A stretch of DNA of 64,000 bases from JBDRMV01 sp043825615 (GCA_043825615.1 JBDRRS010000014.1:121729-185728), one strand, 5' to 3'; shown: positions 20,706-29,415, counted from the stretch's first letter. The notes: generated from the letters alone by a model not told the origin. Translations and numbers: made by a program.

Positions 20706-22582
20706 CAAAGAAAGTGATTAGGAGATTAGGTGAGAAGATTATTGCCCTTTCCCTATTTACCATTTACCATTTACCATTTACCCTCTTCGCGGCAGGTCCC
20801 GGGACGAGTACGTCAAACTTTCTGAAAATCGGAATCGGCGCCCGCGCGGTCGGAATGGGCGGCGCCTTCTCCGCAATTTCGGACGACGTCAGTTCCGTTT
20901 ACTGGAATCCCGCCGGCCTCGGTCAGCTCACGAGAAAAGAGGCGTCGTTTATGCATAACGAATGGGTTGAAGGCATAAGTTACGATTACATCGGCTACGC
21001 GCACCCGTTAAAACCGGGCGACAAAGGAGTGTTCGGCGGGAGTTTGTATTATCTTACTGCCGGAAGCATTCAGGGTTATGACTCGGGCGGAGGTGTTCTT
21101 CAGGAATATACCGCTGATGACACGGCGGCGGTTTTTTCCTACGGAAGGAAGCTCACCGGTAAGAGGTTTAAGATGCCGGACAGAGGTTTGTACGCGGGGG
21201 CAAATCTTAAGTTGATAAACAAACGCCTTGCGATGAAATCCGCTTTTGGAATTGCAATTGACGCGGGAGCGCTTTACAAGCCGGGCTGGTCTCTGCTGGA
21301 CGGTAATTTGCAGTTTGCGGGCGTGTTGCAGAACATCGGGACGGGTCTCAAATTTGACGAGAAGAACGACCCGTTTCCTTTTAATTTTAAAATAGGTTCG
21401 GCTTATAACAGGATTCTGTTCGATAACGGCTTTACTTTTGCGCTGGATTTGAATGTCCCGTCGGACAATGACGTTTCGCTTAATCTCGGCGCCGAATACG
21501 TGTTCTGGAATTTAATTTCATTGAGATGCGGATACAAATCCAGAGCGGATCTTGATAAAGGCGTCAGGTTCGGAGCGGGTTTTGAAGTTGAGGACATGCG
21601 CGTTGATTATGCGTTTATACCGTTCGGGGTTTTAGGAAACACCCACAGGTTCAGCATCGGGATTAAATTCGGCTACGTCGAAAAAACGGAACTTCTCGCC
21701 GGCGAGGTCATGAGGCATTACAGGAGAGGGGAAAAGTACTTTCAGGAAGGCCTATTACTGCTTGCTTACGGGGAATTCAGTAATGTAGCGGAACTCAATC
21801 CGGCTCATGAAGGCGCTGGGGAATACATTGCCAAAGTTAAAAAGATGTTCAGCGAGACAAAAACGATTGAGGAGAGAAAGAAGAGAGAGAGTGAGCTTGC
21901 GGAGCAGTTTGAGAAGGCGAAGAAATTTTTTGACGGCGGGAAAATGATTGACGCAAAAGCCGCATTTGAAACGGTTCTTTCTCTCGACCCTGAAAACAAA
22001 AAAGCGCCCGGCTATATTGAAAAGATAAACAGTGCCCTTGAGGAAGCGCGGTCTCAGATGGCCGACGACCTGTTTACGCAGGGGTCTGCGTATTATGATA
22101 AGAAAATGTATGAGGAAGCGATAAAAAACTGGGAAAAAACGCTTGAGATAATTCCTCAGCATAAAGAGGCAAAGAGGTATCTTGAACTTGCGAGGAAAAA
22201 ATCGGAAGAAGATAAAGCGAAAAAAGATGAAGACAAAAAACAGAAAGAATTGGAGCACTATTATAACAAGGGCGTTTCAACGTTTAAAAAGGAGCAATGG
22301 GGTCAGGCTCAGGCGGCGTTTCAGTGGGTTCTTAAAACAGAACCGCAGTATAAAGAGGCGAAAGAGTATCTTGGAAAAATAGAGACCGAATTGAACAACC
22401 TCGCCGAGAAAAACAAGATTAAGGCGCAGGAACTTTACACGCAGGGGCTGAGGGCGTACACGTCAAAGAAACTCAAAAAGGCGATTGAATTGTGGGAGCA
22501 GGCGGTGGAACTTGACCCTGACCACACAAAGGCGAATACCTCTCTCAAGAGAGCTAAAGAAGAACTCAAAAAACGCAAATAG
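20702..22582 (+). CDS. PorV/PorQ-like outer-membrane beta-barrel protein fused to TPR repeats
   Basis: A 626-residue exported protein. Residues 1 to about 31 form a signal peptide. The hallmark GIGARAVGMGGAF followed by DDVSSVYWNPAGLG (about residues 44-75) is the N-terminal signature of the PorV/PorQ (UPF0164) family of outer-membrane barrels, and the barrel runs to about residue 330. From about 345 to the end the protein is helical, with repeated YY/F-x-x-G...A...W-x-x-L/V-x-x-x-P motifs of TPR type, so it should project a periplasmic or surface scaffold. In Bacteroidota, PorV carries type IX cargo through the outer membrane. The start ATG overlaps the stop of the giant gene (ATGA), so the two are probably translationally coupled and belong to one export unit. 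A role as the cargo's partner is inferred from this context. The signal-peptide codons contain a perfect heptamer repeat. Confidence 0.82.
   Translation: MTKKVIRRLGEKIIALSLFTIYHLPFTLFAAGPGTSTSNFLKIGIGARAVGMGGAFSAISDDVSSVYWNPAGLGQLTRKEASFMHNEWVEGISYDYIGYAHPLKPGDKGVFGGSLYYLTAGSIQGYDSGGGVLQEYTADDTAAVFSYGRKLTGKRFKMPDRGLYAGANLKLINKRLAMKSAFGIAIDAGALYKPGWSLLDGNLQFAGVLQNIGTGLKFDEKNDPFPFNFKIGSAYNRILFDNGFTFALDLNVPSDNDVSLNLGAEYVFWNLISLRCGYKSRADLDKGVRFGAGFEVEDMRVDYAFIPFGVLGNTHRFSIGIKFGYVEKTELLAGEVMRHYRRGEKYFQEGLLLLAYGEFSNVAELNPAHEGAGEYIAKVKKMFSETKTIEERKKRESELAEQFEKAKKFFDGGKMIDAKAAFETVLSLDPENKKAPGYIEKINSALEEARSQMADDLFTQGSAYYDKKMYEEAIKNWEKTLEIIPQHKEAKRYLELARKKSEEDKAKKDEDKKQKELEHYYNKGVSTFKKEQWGQAQAAFQWVLKTEPQYKEAKEYLGKIETELNNLAEKNKIKAQELYTQGLRAYTSKKLKKAIELWEQAVELDPDHTKANTSLKRAKEELKKRK
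20755..20782 (+). repeat. (ATTTACC)x4 heptanucleotide repeat in the signal-peptide codons
   Basis: Four perfect head-to-tail copies of ATTTACC lie within the first 30 codons of the PorV-like gene and encode FTIYHLPFT. The unit is not a multiple of three, so gain or loss of one copy would shift the frame and abolish the protein. This is the layout of a simple-sequence contingency locus, but variability cannot be seen from one sequence. Confidence 0.9.
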
Positions 22583-22593
22583 GTTCAAAACCG

Positions 22594-22625
22594 AAAATCT
22601 GCCGGCAGGTTTCTTTTCTATTTTA
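22594..22625 (+). terminator. Possible rho-independent terminator after the PorV-like gene
   Basis: A 7-bp stem (AAATCTG pairing with CAGGTTT, one G-U) around a CCGG loop starts 11 bases after the stop and is followed by a pyrimidine-rich run. It is short, so this is a moderate call. Confidence 0.4.
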
Positions 22626-22664
22626 CAGGTATTTGCTAAAATTACAAAAAGAATGAAAAAGAAT

Positions 22665-22751
22665 GGGGACGGTTTATGGTTGGGGACAGTTCTTGAAAAG
22701 ACCTGTCCCCTTCCTTTTTGGAGAAATGTCATATTGTAAAGCACCGTCCCC
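22665..22751. repeat. REP-like palindromic element, GGGGACAGGTCTT family with outer GGGGACGGT arms
   Basis: The inner hairpin has arms GGGGACAG (22682-22689) and CTGTCCCC (22703-22710), with TCTT/AAGA extending the stem. Outer arms GGGGACGGT (22665-22673) and ACCGTCCCC (22743-22751) enclose it. The inner part and the following CTTCCTT match the elements at 42014-42070 and 42651-42679. It lies between the PorV-like gene and the histidine kinase. Confidence 0.8.
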
Positions 22752-22769
22752 CGCAGAGGGGGATGAACA

Positions 22770-24239
22770 GTGAAATTAGGAACAAAATTCAGTTTGTTTT
22801 CGTCGCTTCTTGTAATTTTCGTCATACTCGGGGTCAGCGTATTTCTCATCATTGCCGAGGAAAAGATGTTGAGGAGCGAGATGGAGGGAAAAGAGAAGAG
22901 TATCGTAGAGGGCCTTGCAAAGGTCTGTGAGGAAGCGCAGATAACCCAGGACGACCTGCTCGTTCTGAATTACATAGAAAAAATCAAGGAAAATGAAAGC
23001 GTTTCGTATGCGATGTATCTCGACAAGGACGGGAAAATAGTTGCTCATTCCGATTCCGCCCTCATCGGAACGCATTTCAGGGAAGAAAGCGTGTCGAAGG
23101 AAAAGATAATTGACAGAAAACTGCCCGTAAAAAGAGGCGAAGGAAGCGCTCATATCGGTTTCATCAGGGAAGCGATAGAAAACGACATTCGGGAAAACAT
23201 TTCAAAAACGAGAAAAAGAATTTTCGGAATTGCCGCTGTGGCGTTAATTTTAGGGATATTCGCCTCGCTGATAATGGCTTTAACAATGACAAAACCGATT
23301 AAGAAACTCGCCGCCGGCTCAGTTGCAATCGGTGAAGGAAAACTTGACACCGTTATTGACGTAAAAAGCGACGACGAAATAGGAGGCCTTGCAAAACAGT
23401 TTAACGTGATGGCGGTCAAGCTGAAAGAACTCGACCAGATGAAGGACGATTTTGTCTCCTCCGTAACCCACGAACTGCGGAGCCCGCTCACGGCGATAAA
23501 GGGCTACATAAATTTTATTCTGGACGGGAAAAGCGGTGCCATCACGGATAAGCAGAGGGAATTTCTGACGATTGTCGCGAACAATACCGCCCGCCTCGGA
23601 AGGTTTATAAACAATGTTCTTGATATGGCGAAGATAGAAGCGGGGATGATGGAAATGAAAAAGGAACCGATGAGCATCAGGGACATAAGCGCGGAAATGG
23701 TTACTCTTCTGAAGCCGCTTGCGGACGAGAAAAAACTTACTTTGAAAATTGACGTCGAAGAGAATATCCCTGAGATTGTCGCCGACCCCGACAAGATGAG
23801 GCAGGTGATAACGAACCTCGTGAACAACGCTTTGAAGTTTACTCCCGAAGGCGGTTCGATAACCGTTGAGGCGAAGAATTTTGACCCTGACGGTCTGAGC
23901 GACCAGGCGAGAAGGATTTTTGAACTCAAACCGTCAATGTTCAAAAAAAATGAAATGGTTCAGATTACCGTTAAGGACACGGGAATCGGAATTCCGGAAG
24001 AGTCAATAAAAAGCGTTTTTTCAAAATTCCAGCAGGTGGAAGGGGTGCGGGATAAGATAAAAGGCCCCAAGGGAACGGGTCTCGGCCTTTCGATTGTGAA
24101 GGGAATTATTGCGGCGCACGAGGGGAGAATATGGGTTGAGAGCGTCGTGGACAAAGGGACTTCATTCATCTGCGTGCTTCCGAAGAAAGCGGAAGGTCCG
24201 GATGAAGGAGAAATGAAAATTTTTGATAAAGAAAACTGA
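22770..24239 (+). CDS. Membrane sensor histidine kinase
   Basis: A 489-residue protein. TM helix 1 is at about 8-29, the extracytoplasmic sensor at 30-150, TM helix 2 at 151-173, and a HAMP linker at 173-225. The dimerization/phosphoacceptor helix has SVTHELRSPL with His234. The ATPase domain has an N box NLVNNALKF (349-357), G1 DTGIGIP (403-409) and G2 GTGLGLSIVKG (435-445). The start is GTG with GAGGGGGA just upstream; no in-frame ATG fits. The architecture and all catalytic motifs are intact, so it should autophosphorylate and pass phosphate to the receivers encoded directly downstream. The ligand cannot be told. The 120-residue sensor is short and of single-Cache-like size. Confidence 0.93.
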   Translation: MKLGTKFSLFSSLLVIFVILGVSVFLIIAEEKMLRSEMEGKEKSIVEGLAKVCEEAQITQDDLLVLNYIEKIKENESVSYAMYLDKDGKIVAHSDSALIGTHFREESVSKEKIIDRKLPVKRGEGSAHIGFIREAIENDIRENISKTRKRIFGIAAVALILGIFASLIMALTMTKPIKKLAAGSVAIGEGKLDTVIDVKSDDEIGGLAKQFNVMAVKLKELDQMKDDFVSSVTHELRSPLTAIKGYINFILDGKSGAITDKQREFLTIVANNTARLGRFINNVLDMAKIEAGMMEMKKEPMSIRDISAEMVTLLKPLADEKKLTLKIDVEENIPEIVADPDKMRQVITNLVNNALKFTPEGGSITVEAKNFDPDGLSDQARRIFELKPSMFKKNEMVQITVKDTGIGIPEESIKSVFSKFQQVEGVRDKIKGPKGTGLGLSIVKGIIAAHEGRIWVESVVDKGTSFICVLPKKAEGPDEGEMKIFDKEN

Positions 24240-24244
24240 TGAAG

Positions 24245-24359
24245 AAATTGCCGGCATTGCCTTTGAAACACGCTCCCGTCGGCGGTTCGCTCCGCAGTCC
24301 TGCGGGCTGGGGTTAATCTCCTCGGCCTGACGGGTTTCTCAGGCAAAGACCGGCAATTT
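24245..24359. repeat. 115-bp imperfect palindrome (large intergenic hairpin family)
   Basis: AAATTGCCGG (24245-24254) pairs with CCGGCAATTT (24350-24359). The stem continues inward with gaps (TTGCC, GAAAC, CCGTC against their complements), and the tip carries a small CCGCA/TGCGG hairpin. The inner sequence aligns with the element at 38186-38290 (shared ACGCTC, GGxTCGCTC, CGGGCTxGGG and CTCCTCG blocks). It fills the gap between the kinase and the double receiver. Confidence 0.75.
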
Positions 24360-24385
24360 AAAATATAAAGGGAAACGGAGGAAAA

Positions 24386-25141
24386 ATGGCTAAAAAGATT
24401 TTGGTGATTGACGATGAGTTTGCGATAGCCCAGTTAATCAAACTTTACCTTGAAGACAAGGGTTACAAAGTAGATACGGCTTTGAGCGGCACGGAGGGTG
24501 TGAAAAAGGCGAAAGAGCAGAAGCCCGACATAATTACCCTTGATATTATGATGCCTGAAATGAACGGGTTTCAGGTGATGGAGGTGTTAAAAAAAGACTC
24601 CGATACGGCAAAAATTCCCGTTATTTTAATCTCGGTTGTCGGCGGGCCCCAGAAGGAAAGAGGTTTTCACCTCGGGGCGGTTGATTTCGTCTCAAAACCG
24701 ATTGAGGAAGACGTTCTGTTCAGTTCCATTAAGAAAGTTGAAGATAGCCTGACGAGTTCAGAAAAGACAAAAGGTGAAATTCTCATTATTGACGACGAGA
24801 AGGACACCGCGAACCTGATTAAACTGTATCTGGAAAATAAGGGTTTTAAAACGCTCGTTGCCCTGAGCGGGCCGGACGGGGTGAATCTTGCAAAAGAAAA
24901 GAGGCCCGACTTGATTCTTCTTGATTTGAGAATGCCCGGTATGGACGGGTTTGCGGTGATGAAGGTTTTGAAAATGGATAAGGAAACGGAGAAAATCCCG
25001 GTGATTATTCTGACAGCACACGATACGAAGGGTTACAGGGAGAAGTGCCTTATGCTTGGCGCCACCGAGTATTTAACCAAGCCGTTTACGGAAGCCGACC
25101 TGACGAAAGAAATTGAGGAGCGTATCAGGAAGGGCGGGTGA
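24386..25141 (+). CDS. Response regulator with two receiver domains
   Basis: A 251-residue protein made of two CheY-like receivers and nothing else. The first covers about 4-120 (acidic pair DD9-10, phosphoacceptor Asp53 in TLDIMMPEM, Lys104 in VSKP). The second covers about 130-248 (DD136-137, Asp180 in LLDLRMPGM, Lys in LTKPF). No DNA-binding or enzymatic output is visible, so it may work as a phosphorelay or scaffold between the upstream kinase and the downstream effectors. ATG start with a GGAGG site 6 bases upstream. The stop overlaps the next start (GTGA). Confidence 0.93.
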   Translation: MAKKILVIDDEFAIAQLIKLYLEDKGYKVDTALSGTEGVKKAKEQKPDIITLDIMMPEMNGFQVMEVLKKDSDTAKIPVILISVVGGPQKERGFHLGAVDFVSKPIEEDVLFSSIKKVEDSLTSSEKTKGEILIIDDEKDTANLIKLYLENKGFKTLVALSGPDGVNLAKEKRPDLILLDLRMPGMDGFAVMKVLKMDKETEKIPVIILTAHDTKGYREKCLMLGATEYLTKPFTEADLTKEIEERIRKGG

Positions 25142-25503
25142 AAATTCTGATTGTTGACGACGAGGGCGATTTGGCAAATCTTTTAAAAATTAATCTTGAA
25201 GCTGAGGGCTTTGAATGCAGCATTGCCAAAGACGGAGAAGAGGGGATTGAAAAAGCCATTCTCGTGCAGCCGGATTTGATTCTTCTTGATATCAGGATGC
25301 CTGTTATTGACGGATACGGGGCGCTGGCGGAATTGAAAAAGAATCAGGAGACATCTAAAATCCCGGTGATTATGTGCACGACGATAAAAGGAGAGGAAAA
25401 TATAAAAAAGGCGCATGACCTCGGGGCGAGCGATTACATCATAAAGCCGTTTGAGCCGTCGGAAGTTATCGGTAAAATCCGAAAAGTGCTGAATATTTTA
25501 TAA
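25138..25503 (+). CDS. Single-domain response regulator (CheY-like)
   Basis: A 121-residue stand-alone receiver: acidic pair DD7-8, phosphoacceptor Asp51 in LLDIRMPVIDGY, Thr in MCTTIKG, and Lys in IIKPFEPSE. The GTG start overlaps the stop of the double-receiver gene by four bases, so the two are translationally coupled. No output domain is present. It probably shuttles phosphate or acts by protein contact in the same pathway. Confidence 0.92.
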   Translation: MKILIVDDEGDLANLLKINLEAEGFECSIAKDGEEGIEKAILVQPDLILLDIRMPVIDGYGALAELKKNQETSKIPVIMCTTIKGEENIKKAHDLGASDYIIKPFEPSEVIGKIRKVLNIL

Positions 25504-25520
25504 GGGGTGCTATTAGTATT

Positions 25521-25600
25521 AGGGACGGTTCCTAATTAAAAATTGAAGAACTGCAAAGAATTCTTGAACGAAGTAAAGTCAATAATTAGGAACCGTCCCC
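25521..25600. repeat. REP-like inverted repeat, GGGGACGGTTCCTAATT family
   Basis: Arms 25521-25537 and 25584-25600 are 17 nt each with one mismatch, separated by a 46-nt loop of unrelated AT-rich sequence. The arm core GGGACGGTTCC is shared with 38086-38100 and 38319-38333. It ends just before the ribosome-binding site (TTAGGAG) of the cyclase gene. Confidence 0.85.
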
Positions 25601-25615
25601 AATTTAGGAGTTAGA

Positions 25616-27844
25616 ATGGAAAAACAGAAAATAATTGTCATTGACGACGAAGTTGATATTGCCCGTCTTCTCGTGGAAGAACTCGAAGCGGCGGGTTTCT
25701 CCGCTTCATTTGTTGACAACGGCGAAGAAGGTATGGAAAAAGTCCGGAAGGAAAAGCCGGATATGCTTCTTCTTGACTGGAAACTTCCGGATATGGAAGG
25801 AATAGACATCTGCAGGATTCTGAAAAGCGAGGAGGAAACGGAATATCTCCCGATAATTATGCTCACCGCCCAGTCCTCGGAAAAAGACAAGATAAAGGGC
25901 TTCGACGCCGGCGCGGAGGACTATGTTACGAAGCCGTTTTCTTCGGGCGAACTTCTCGCAAGGATAAGTGGAATTTTAAGAAGGGCAAAAAAGAGAGAGA
26001 AGGTCGTGGAGAAGGAAGTTGCGAAACTTCAGAAATACATGCCGAAGAATCTGATTGAAAAAATTCTTTCGGCGAAAAAAATGGAAGGCGAAAGGCGAAA
26101 CGTCACTGTCCTTCTGGGGGACATAAGCGGTTTTACTAAAATGTCCGAAAAAATGGACCCCGAAGAAGTGCAGACGATGATGAACGAGTGCTTCAAATTT
26201 CTGGTAAGCGTGATTTACAAGTACGAAGGGACGGTGGATAAATTTATGGGCGATGCGGTGATGGCTATTTTCGGGGCCCCGATCGCCCATGAGGATGACC
26301 CGCAGAGGGCAGTAAAAGCGGGTATTGAAATGCAGAGCAAACTTGAGGAGTTTAACAGGGAAAAGAAATCGGAAGCCCCTCTTAAAATGAGGATAGGCAT
26401 AAACAGCGGAATGGTTGTCGCCGGCGCCGTCGGCAGCGACATGAGGATGGACTACACTGTTATGGGAGATACCGTGAACCTCACAGCGCGTCTTGAGACC
26501 GCCGCGGAACCGGGGCAGATATTAATCAGCAAAAGTACATACGCAAGGGTCACGGACGACTTTGAATTTGAAAAGCTGACGCCGGTTCAGGTGAAGGGGA
26601 AGGAAGAACCCGTCCAGCCATACAGGGTTAAGGGAATAAAAATGGAGCCCAAAAAGAAAATCAGGGCGGTGGAGGGTCTCGAAATTTCAAAATTCGTCGG
26701 GAGGGACAGGGAGTTCGGGATACTGAAAAAAGTCGTTGATAAACTTTTCTCGGAGAGTCCTGCAGGTTCTGTTATTTCAGTGTTCGGGGATACCGGCATC
26801 GGAAAATCGCGGCTGGTTTATGAACTCAACGATTACATAAAGGAAAAGGGCGTAACTTTTTTAAAGGGGAGGGGCCTGACATACGGGCCCACGCTGAAAT
26901 ATCTGGTTTTCAGGGAAATGCTTTCTTCTCTTTTAGGTCTAGAAGACAATGAAGAGGAAGAGGTCAGTAAAAACAAAATTAAAGAAATGGTAAAAGCGCT
27001 GAATATGGACGAGCAGGATTCTGTGCCGCTTCTCAAATTTATGGGCTTGGAATGCGCGGCCGCCGCATTTGATAATATGGACGCTGAGGGGAGAAAAAGA
27101 AAAACGTTTGAGGTTATTAGGAATCTTTTTTTGAAAGCATCAGGGATTAAACCGCTGTTCTTTCTCTTTGAGAATTTGAGATGGACGGACCCCGATTCGC
27201 GGGAACTTCTGAATTATCTCATAGATGGGATCGGGCAAAGCAGAATCCTGCTCGTTTGCGTTTACCGCAGGGGTTTTGAACACAAGTGGGGCGGGAAGAT
27301 TTATTACAGGGAAATGGAACTCGTGGAACTAACGCCTGCGAACCTGAATGATATAATCTCTTCGATTATGGTCGAAAATAAATTGTCCGGCGACCTGAAA
27401 GAAAAGATTATTGCTAAATCTGAAGGCAACCCTTTCTTTCTTGAAGAAATAATTAAATCTCTGATGGATAAAAAGATTCTCGAGAGAGTTGAAGGAAAAT
27501 GGGTCAACCGGAAAGAGGTCGAGACGATAGAGGTGCCGGAATCTGTTGGCGCCGTCATTATGACGCGCCTCGACGGACTCAGCGAGGATGAAAAGAAATT
27601 TCTTCAGATTGCTTCCTGCGCGGGTAAAAGTTTCAAATATAAAGTTGTCGCCCCGCTCTGCGGGGAAGAAGACAAGTTGAAGGCGGTTGTTTTAAACCTG
27701 AAAAACAAGGATATAATTGTTGAAAAAAGCGTTTATCCCGAGAGGGAATATGAATTCAAGCAGGACATCGTCAGGGATGTGATGTACAACAGCCTGCTTC
27801 TTTCCCGCCGCAAAGAACTCGAAGAAAAAATCAAGTCTTCTTAA
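25616..27844 (+). CDS. Receiver - class III adenylate/guanylate cyclase - AAA/STAND ATPase fusion
   Basis: A 742-residue protein. The receiver is at 5-122 (Asp54 in LLLDWKLPDM). The class III cyclase catalytic domain is at about 160-345, with metal ligands Asp169 (GDISGFTK) and Asp213 (KFMGDAVM), Lys209, and Asn288/Arg292 (GDTVNLTARLE), so the active site is complete. The ATPase domain from about 360 has Walker A GDTGIGKS (391-398) and a degenerate Walker B with FLFENLRWTD (516-525). Related cyclase-ATPase proteins commonly continue into several hundred residues of TPRs; this one stops right after the RRKELEEKI segment, one base before a REP-like element. ATG start with AGGAG upstream. It is the likely output of the kinase cluster, making a cyclic nucleotide on phosphorylation. 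cAMP versus cGMP is not decidable here. Confidence 0.92.
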   Translation: MEKQKIIVIDDEVDIARLLVEELEAAGFSASFVDNGEEGMEKVRKEKPDMLLLDWKLPDMEGIDICRILKSEEETEYLPIIMLTAQSSEKDKIKGFDAGAEDYVTKPFSSGELLARISGILRRAKKREKVVEKEVAKLQKYMPKNLIEKILSAKKMEGERRNVTVLLGDISGFTKMSEKMDPEEVQTMMNECFKFLVSVIYKYEGTVDKFMGDAVMAIFGAPIAHEDDPQRAVKAGIEMQSKLEEFNREKKSEAPLKMRIGINSGMVVAGAVGSDMRMDYTVMGDTVNLTARLETAAEPGQILISKSTYARVTDDFEFEKLTPVQVKGKEEPVQPYRVKGIKMEPKKKIRAVEGLEISKFVGRDREFGILKKVVDKLFSESPAGSVISVFGDTGIGKSRLVYELNDYIKEKGVTFLKGRGLTYGPTLKYLVFREMLSSLLGLEDNEEEEVSKNKIKEMVKALNMDEQDSVPLLKFMGLECAAAAFDNMDAEGRKRKTFEVIRNLFLKASGIKPLFFLFENLRWTDPDSRELLNYLIDGIGQSRILLVCVYRRGFEHKWGGKIYYREMELVELTPANLNDIISSIMVENKLSGDLKEKIIAKSEGNPFFLEEIIKSLMDKKILERVEGKWVNRKEVETIEVPESVGAVIMTRLDGLSEDEKKFLQIASCAGKSFKYKVVAPLCGEEDKLKAVVLNLKNKDIIVEKSVYPEREYEFKQDIVRDVMYNSLLLSRRKELEEKIKSS

Positions 27845-27933
27845 TGGGGTCAGGTCTTGCAATACGACAATTATTGAAGGAAATTGAGGGTTTTATGAAG
27901 GAAGTTAATGTGTTAATGCAAGACCTGACCCCA
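27845..27933. repeat. REP-like inverted repeat, GGGGTCAGGTCTTGCA family
   Basis: Arms 27845-27861 (TGGGGTCAGGTCTTGCA) and 27917-27933 are perfect 17-nt complements around a 55-nt loop. The left arm begins directly after the stop of the cyclase gene, and the right arm contains the last codons of murJ. It could also end transcription from both sides. Confidence 0.9.
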
Positions 27934-29415
27934 TACTTTTGAGCAGATAAGGTAAACTGCCGCGGCAGCGGGGATTTTTATGAGTATGTGGAGAGCGGGG
28001 AACGCAAGCAGGGATGCTGTCATTACTCCCGTTGAGACGAGAATTTTAATCATACCGGCGGAAAATCCCGCAGGCGCCGGGGTTCCGCTTTTCAGAATCA
28101 GGAAACATAGATAGGAAAAGTTAAAGACCGACGCGGCGGAAGTTGCGAGAGCAAGGCCGCTTATGCCCATCGGGAACATCAGAATTACGTCCAGGAAAAT
28201 ATTTATTACAAAAGAAATGCTTGCGGCGATGACAGGCGTTTTCATATCCTTCATGGAGTAAAAGAAATTCGCAAAAATCTTCACGCCGGAAAACGCAAAG
28301 AGTCCTGCCGCGTAAAAAACAAGAACGGAAGCGGTTGCGTTCGTTGAGAAAGCGCCGAAATTTCCTCTTTCAAAGAGGAGTCCGACGATTTCCTTCGCGC
28401 ATATAATAAGCCCGGCCGTCGAAGGCAGAATCAGAAAATAGGAAGAACGCAGCGACGAAAAAAGGTTCAGCGAAACACCCTCTGCGTCGTTCCTGGCGGT
28501 GGAGTCGGACATAAGAGGAAGAGACACGATTGAAATTGAAATGCCGAAAAGAGCGAGCGGCAGCTGGTTCACCCTGTTCGCGAAGTAAAGAGCGGAAACC
28601 ATTCCCTCCCCGAGAAGCGAGGCGCAGATTGTATCGACAAAAATGTTTAACTGCATCACGGAGAGACCTACGACGGCGGGCAGGAGGAGAACAAAGACCT
28701 TTTTTACGTCGGGATTTGAGAAAAGACCCGTCACAAGGTATTTCAGCCGGCTCACTTTTTTCCGGACGAGCAGAGGCACCATCAAAAGGAAGTGAAGAGC
28801 GAAACCGGCCACGGCGAAGAAGGCAAGACCCCGTATGTTTTTGAGAGGATCTTTCCCCGCCAGAAGAAGAAAAAAAGATATGAGACTTACATTGAACAAT
28901 GCGGGCGCGATGGCGGGAATAAAGAAAATTTTTCTTGCGTTCAGCACACCCATTGCAGCCGTTGAGAGAGTGACCAGAAGAAGAATGGGAAACATTATTC
29001 TTGCGAGAGACACTGTCAGAAAGAATTTTTGAGGATTTTCACGGAAGCCCCATGCGGTAATTTTGATAATGAACGGAGCGAATATTATACCGAGGACGAC
29101 GAGCAGCAGGGAAATAACGGCAAGCAGGGAGAAGAAATTTCCCGCAAGTTTTTCTCCGCGTTCTTTTTCTCCTTTTGCGAGCGTCTCGCAGTATGTCGGA
29201 ATAAAAGCTGCGGGCAGAGAACCCTCGCCGAGAAGCTTTCTGAGGAGATTCGGTATCCTGAAAGCGACGAAAAAAGCGTCCGCAAACATTGTCGTTCCGA
29301 AGAAGGAAGCGATGAAGACATCTCTTACGTAGCCGAGGACTCTTGAAATAAACGTCGCGGCGGAAACGCCCGCAAAGTGTTTCTGAACAGGGGTTTTGAA
29401 AATTTTATCAATCAT
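27913..29415 (-). CDS. murJ: Lipid II flippase MurJ
   Basis: A 500-residue polytopic membrane protein of the MATE-like MurJ/MviN family, which moves lipid-linked peptidoglycan precursor across the inner membrane. The N-terminal RVLGYVRDVFIASFFG, followed by ADAFFVAFRIPNLLRKLLGEGS, is the family's most conserved stretch and includes the essential arginines. About 13-14 hydrophobic helices follow, matching the usual length of about 510 residues. ATG start, divergent from rpsT with only 51 bp between the two starts. Its final seven residues (VWGQVLH) and stop are encoded by the right arm of the adjacent REP-like palindrome, so the C-terminus has been remodelled by that repeat. Confidence 0.95.
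   Translation of the reverse strand: MIDKIFKTPVQKHFAGVSAATFISRVLGYVRDVFIASFFGTTMFADAFFVAFRIPNLLRKLLGEGSLPAAFIPTYCETLAKGEKERGEKLAGNFFSLLAVISLLLVVLGIIFAPFIIKITAWGFRENPQKFFLTVSLARIMFPILLLVTLSTAAMGVLNARKIFFIPAIAPALFNVSLISFFLLLAGKDPLKNIRGLAFFAVAGFALHFLLMVPLLVRKKVSRLKYLVTGLFSNPDVKKVFVLLLPAVVGLSVMQLNIFVDTICASLLGEGMVSALYFANRVNQLPLALFGISISIVSLPLMSDSTARNDAEGVSLNLFSSLRSSYFLILPSTAGLIICAKEIVGLLFERGNFGAFSTNATASVLVFYAAGLFAFSGVKIFANFFYSMKDMKTPVIAASISFVINIFLDVILMFPMGISGLALATSAASVFNFSYLCFLILKSGTPAPAGFSAGMIKILVSTGVMTASLLAFPALHILIKIPAAAAVYLICSKVWGQVLH

Noticed and set aside
23960..24346. 128-residue minus-strand frame opposite the histidine kinase end
   Set aside because: It is a shadow of the kinase ATPase domain and runs into the large hairpin element.
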